From assembly GCF_030384665.1 (NCBI RefSeq), contig NC_083675.1, positions 1,856,001 through 1,920,000 on the forward strand: 64,000 bases of DNA, in the 5' to 3' direction. This stretch comes from Lodderomyces elongisporus. Lineage: Eukaryota > Ascomycota > Pichiomycetes > Serinales > Debaryomycetaceae. The notes under the pieces were generated by a model. The model searched no databases. It was not told the DNA's origin and saw only the letters and a list, made by a program, of their open reading frames with translations. This document shows, one piece after another, positions 62,201-64,000 of this stretch (position 1 is its first letter; each line of letters starts with the position of its first letter). A program made the position numbers and the translations under genes.

Positions 62201-64000
62201 ATCTCCTTTTTCGCTTGGCATAAATCCGATTGAACATTCAAAGTCAGCCTCTGTACATTCGCAAGGATCATCAATGACTTTGATGTCTTCAAACAATTTA
62301 TCGACAGAGCATTTTGCATCGGCTTTTCTCCTTCTAAATTTCTCCCTGTGACCATAAACACAAGTAGGGGATGAATCCTCATCTATTTTCCTTGCTGTCC
62401 ATTCTTCAAAATCAGAATCAGAACATACCTTACCATCATGGACATTTGCAAAATCTACAAAATACTGCACCTCTTTTGCTCTTGTATATCCCTGTTTACC
62501 TTCTTCTGGTTTCACTCCCTCAATTAAAAATTTACGCGATGTTCCGTCCAAAGTTGTCAATATGTCAAGCACAAAGATGCCTTCTTCTAACTCAACCTTT
62601 TCCCAGCTAAGTCCTTGGTCAAGTGAGAAATAAAAATAATTTGCGGGACTCTCTTGTTTTACACCGTGGTATGGTACAGCCATAATGATATTTCCCTGAT
62701 CACCAAACGAAAACACGCATGGGGTATCAATTGCAAGATCCCACGAAGCACCTCCATCTCTTGAAACATAGGTGTTCATCTCTTCATATTTTCCAAGGTG
62801 TTTCCCTTCGGATCCTATACCCATCAAAATACCAGGTGTTGGTCCAGTAACAAACTTTCCTTTACCGCTATATTCGCTAAATGACCAAAGATGTACTGAA
62901 CACCCGTCAGCAAGTTTGCACTTTTCATTATTCAGTTTAAGTAGTTGCCAAGTATCACCATCATCAAACGAGAATTTTGTCACGATATCTTTTGCGAAAC
63001 CTCCGCCTAACAAGAAATCCAAGAAAGAATTCAAGTCATCGCTATCAGACTCTTTGTCCACCGCAGTATTGGCTAACCATGCACCGTCAATATTCTCAAC
63101 CTTCATGACTATTCCTTCTGCAATATTATCAAGTAATAGCTTATAGTGGACACCGCTCGAGTCTGATCTAAATAATTTCGCGACATCTGACATCTTGCTA
63201 CTATAGTCTGTAGTTTGCACAAAAAAGGATGATGGAGACGAATCCAAAAATGACATCACTCCATATTTAATATCCACTTGCAAATCAGCTTTAAAGAAAC
63301 TTTCACCGTCACGAGACACGTACATATCAATCTTTGAATTCTCACTAAACTTGTCCAATTTTTGCACAACGGTTAAAAAGCTTTCCTCGACTTTAATATC
63401 AATTATAGCACCGCTTCCAGACTCATTGAGGTCAACCACGTTTTGATCCTTGCCAAAATTGTCTGACCTAATGAGAGTTGATCGTACAATATGTTTGTAG
63501 GAGTTTAATTCATTAACCGCGCAATATATGGATGATACCTTGGCAATTTGAGATTTGGGATTAGATCTAGCAAACCGACAAACATGAGCTTTAATTGGTA
63601 ACTCTTTCGATACGGACCTGAACCCATCAGTAGTGTAATGATACTTGTGCTCACACCTGTGCGAGTACTTGCCCGAGTCTGGGCATTGGTAATTAGAAAT
63701 GATCAATAAATTAGAGTCAGCTGCGTTGAACTCAATTGATGGTACTGAGGCCATTCCGTTTTCTTTCAACTCATAGATTGGTGCATCAAACTTTTTCCAC
63801 GATTTTCCTTGGTTTTCTGTGTAAAAATGGGTCTTTGTGTTTGTCATGACAAATGCTCTATCCTTGAGAAAAGGATCAATTTGAAATGAGACAACATGCT
63901 GGTCCTTAGTTGCACCAACCTCTTCAAACAGTTTCCCATCATCTTGTGAGATCCAGAGTCTATCATTCTTTAAAGAAAGTATAGTGGGTGAGTCATCAAA
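59291..64000 (-). CDS. VPS10: Vps10, vacuolar protein sorting receptor (N-terminus cut by window edge)
   Basis: A sortilin-family receptor that carries carboxypeptidase Y from the trans-Golgi to endosomes and returns by retromer. The frame is open from the window edge; about 51 codons precede the first in-window Met at 63847, so about 1569 residues are present and only the signal peptide and first residues are missing. Two tandem VPS10 domains are seen, with Asp-box phrases (YVSRDGGASW, FSFDDGDTW, LSIDGGVTW, YSLDEGKTW), each followed by a Cys-rich module (CVYGHREKFRRRK...; CLFGHEAKYLRRL...). One membrane span lies at 59938-59998. The cytosolic tail of about 210 residues has a second hydrophobic patch, a YVNI tyrosine motif and very acidic stretches. 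It is convergent with RAX2. Confidence 0.96.
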   Translation of the reverse strand, partial: FDDSPTILSLKNDRLWISQDDGKLFEEVGATKDQHVVSFQIDPFLKDRAFVMTNTKTHFYTENQGKSWKKFDAPIYELKENGMASVPSIEFNAADSNLLIISNYQCPDSGKYSHRCEHKYHYTTDGFRSVSKELPIKAHVCRFARSNPKSQIAKVSSIYCAVNELNSYKHIVRSTLIRSDNFGKDQNVVDLNESGSGAIIDIKVEESFLTVVQKLDKFSENSKIDMYVSRDGESFFKADLQVDIKYGVMSFLDSSPSSFFVQTTDYSSKMSDVAKLFRSDSSGVHYKLLLDNIAEGIVMKVENIDGAWLANTAVDKESDSDDLNSFLDFLLGGGFAKDIVTKFSFDDGDTWQLLKLNNEKCKLADGCSVHLWSFSEYSGKGKFVTGPTPGILMGIGSEGKHLGKYEEMNTYVSRDGGASWDLAIDTPCVFSFGDQGNIIMAVPYHGVKQESPANYFYFSLDQGLSWEKVELEEGIFVLDILTTLDGTSRKFLIEGVKPEEGKQGYTRAKEVQYFVDFANVHDGKVCSDSDFEEWTARKIDEDSSPTCVYGHREKFRRRKADAKCSVDKLFEDIKVIDDPCECTEADFECSIGFMPSEKGDGQKCVPDPTAIKALCGSSKSSVLEIYDKTLVQEDKCNMGGKKIDDFATMEKFKCSEYNKPGDDNSGEVSKIVVKLNEIEGRLSQYAYVGTDDDKLADNVVLKTSEDRAYISNDGGISFVKVPVHDRILGFFTGPVSGQVVLLTDSEYMYVSQDGGALFERRKIPAELSSQISRPIAFHKTDADKFIWIGSDCSKGNCEPVAYYTTNGGQSFKELMTGAITCDYVGSVFEQPEENLVYCTKVEDNNLRSLWSINGQKNPEKLFDNIVGYAVTGHYVVVAVVQDKSLEAKVTVDGKTFADADFPNDLKVEAHQAYTVLDSTSGSIFMHVTTSSKRDFEYGTLLKSNSNGTYFVTSLPNVNRNDVGFVDFDKIEGLEGLIIANIVANYKEDKAPKKLQTQVSRNDGSEWGYFIPPPTDSKGVKYKCNGSPLSKCALHLHGFTERADYRDTYSSGSATGFLIGVGNVGEYLTDYNEAATFLSIDGGVTWKEVQEGVYHWEFGDQGTILALVSANDDTDSIIYSLDEGKTWSEYKFSDKKVKVLDLATVPTDTSRKFLIFAVDPKDSRETLSFSIDFTNIYARQCQLDLDHPDLDDYEYWSPIHPEGQDKCLFGHEAKYLRRLSNKNDCFIGPAPLSEAYKQIRVCPCTRRDYECDYNYVRDPLDNTCKLVPGMSAGDRKKSMCEKPDAFQYFDSTGYRKIPLSTCVGGKQFDKWEPKACPGKQKEFNEYYGRDVKGGKLFILLFVPIVVFVFATWFVYDRGIKRNGGFQRLGLIRLDEEDFSDGFHPIEDNKIDVVVNRIVKGGVVVAAGVVATLKTVRKIDSLLLNKIGDVVFRRNTGRRNYVNIPEEDDELFGDYEDGDEDVDEELQDGARYSSQYHRDVDHDQENLSDNNKKKKNNYDDDDDDDDHEIFRHKYSDFDDAEDLGADHLVIGNSTRTTSNERLFDIDDADDVDDEDEVFDKKKNANDEEAQE

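Overview
This window is nuclear DNA of a budding yeast from the CTG-Ser clade (Saccharomycotina), most like the Lodderomyces elongisporus / Candida parapsilosis lineage. The genes are mostly intronless and clearly orthologous to Saccharomyces and Candida proteins. Non-coding DNA is very AT-rich and full of A/T runs, microsatellites and long C or G runs. A CTG codon in VPS41 sits where the WD40 family normally has a small polar residue, which fits CTG=Ser. The genus is inference; the clade is well supported.

Layout. 1-10.9 kb: VPS41 (-, C-terminus off the window), TFB5 (+), COG3 (-), MCM10 (+) and an MNN1-family alpha-1,3-mannosyltransferase (-). 10.9-23.2 kb: a 12.3-kb gene-poor stretch holding only two small candidate genes, one of 99 codons (+) and one of 82 codons encoding a membrane protein (-). 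It also contains E-box clusters, inverted repeats, a possible spliced leader and many simple repeats. 23.2-36.1 kb: a purine-cytosine permease (FCY2 type), two tandem BUL1-type Rsp5 adaptors, and a Gly/Ser/Thr/His-rich hydrophilin-like gene with a strong promoter. 36.6-64 kb, gene-dense: MRPL15 (-), ROK1 (+), ATP20 (-), TMS1 (-), ELP4 (+), DMC1 (+, two introns), CDC54/MCM4 (+), a small mitochondrial inner-membrane-type protein (-), TRS85 (-), RAX2 (+) and VPS10 (-, N-terminus off the window).

Themes. Several neighbours serve membrane traffic (VPS41/HOPS, COG3/COG, TRS85/TRAPPIII, VPS10 sorting receptor, the BUL adaptors). Two serve replication (MCM10, MCM4) and one meiotic recombination (DMC1). 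These are eukaryotic single genes, not operons; shared regulation can only be inferred at divergent promoters. CDC54 carries an early-cell-cycle-box-like Mcm1 site and an MluI box upstream, and MCM10 has an MluI box in its leader.

The most unusual parts are the gene desert with its E-box cluster and repeated palindromic 12-mer, the hydrophilin-like gene with a 9-bp inverted repeat just upstream of its TATA box, and the repeated use of heptanucleotide minisatellites between genes. I saw no tRNA, rRNA, transposon or CRISPR array. No new multi-gene system is evident; the desert is the best place to look for something undescribed.
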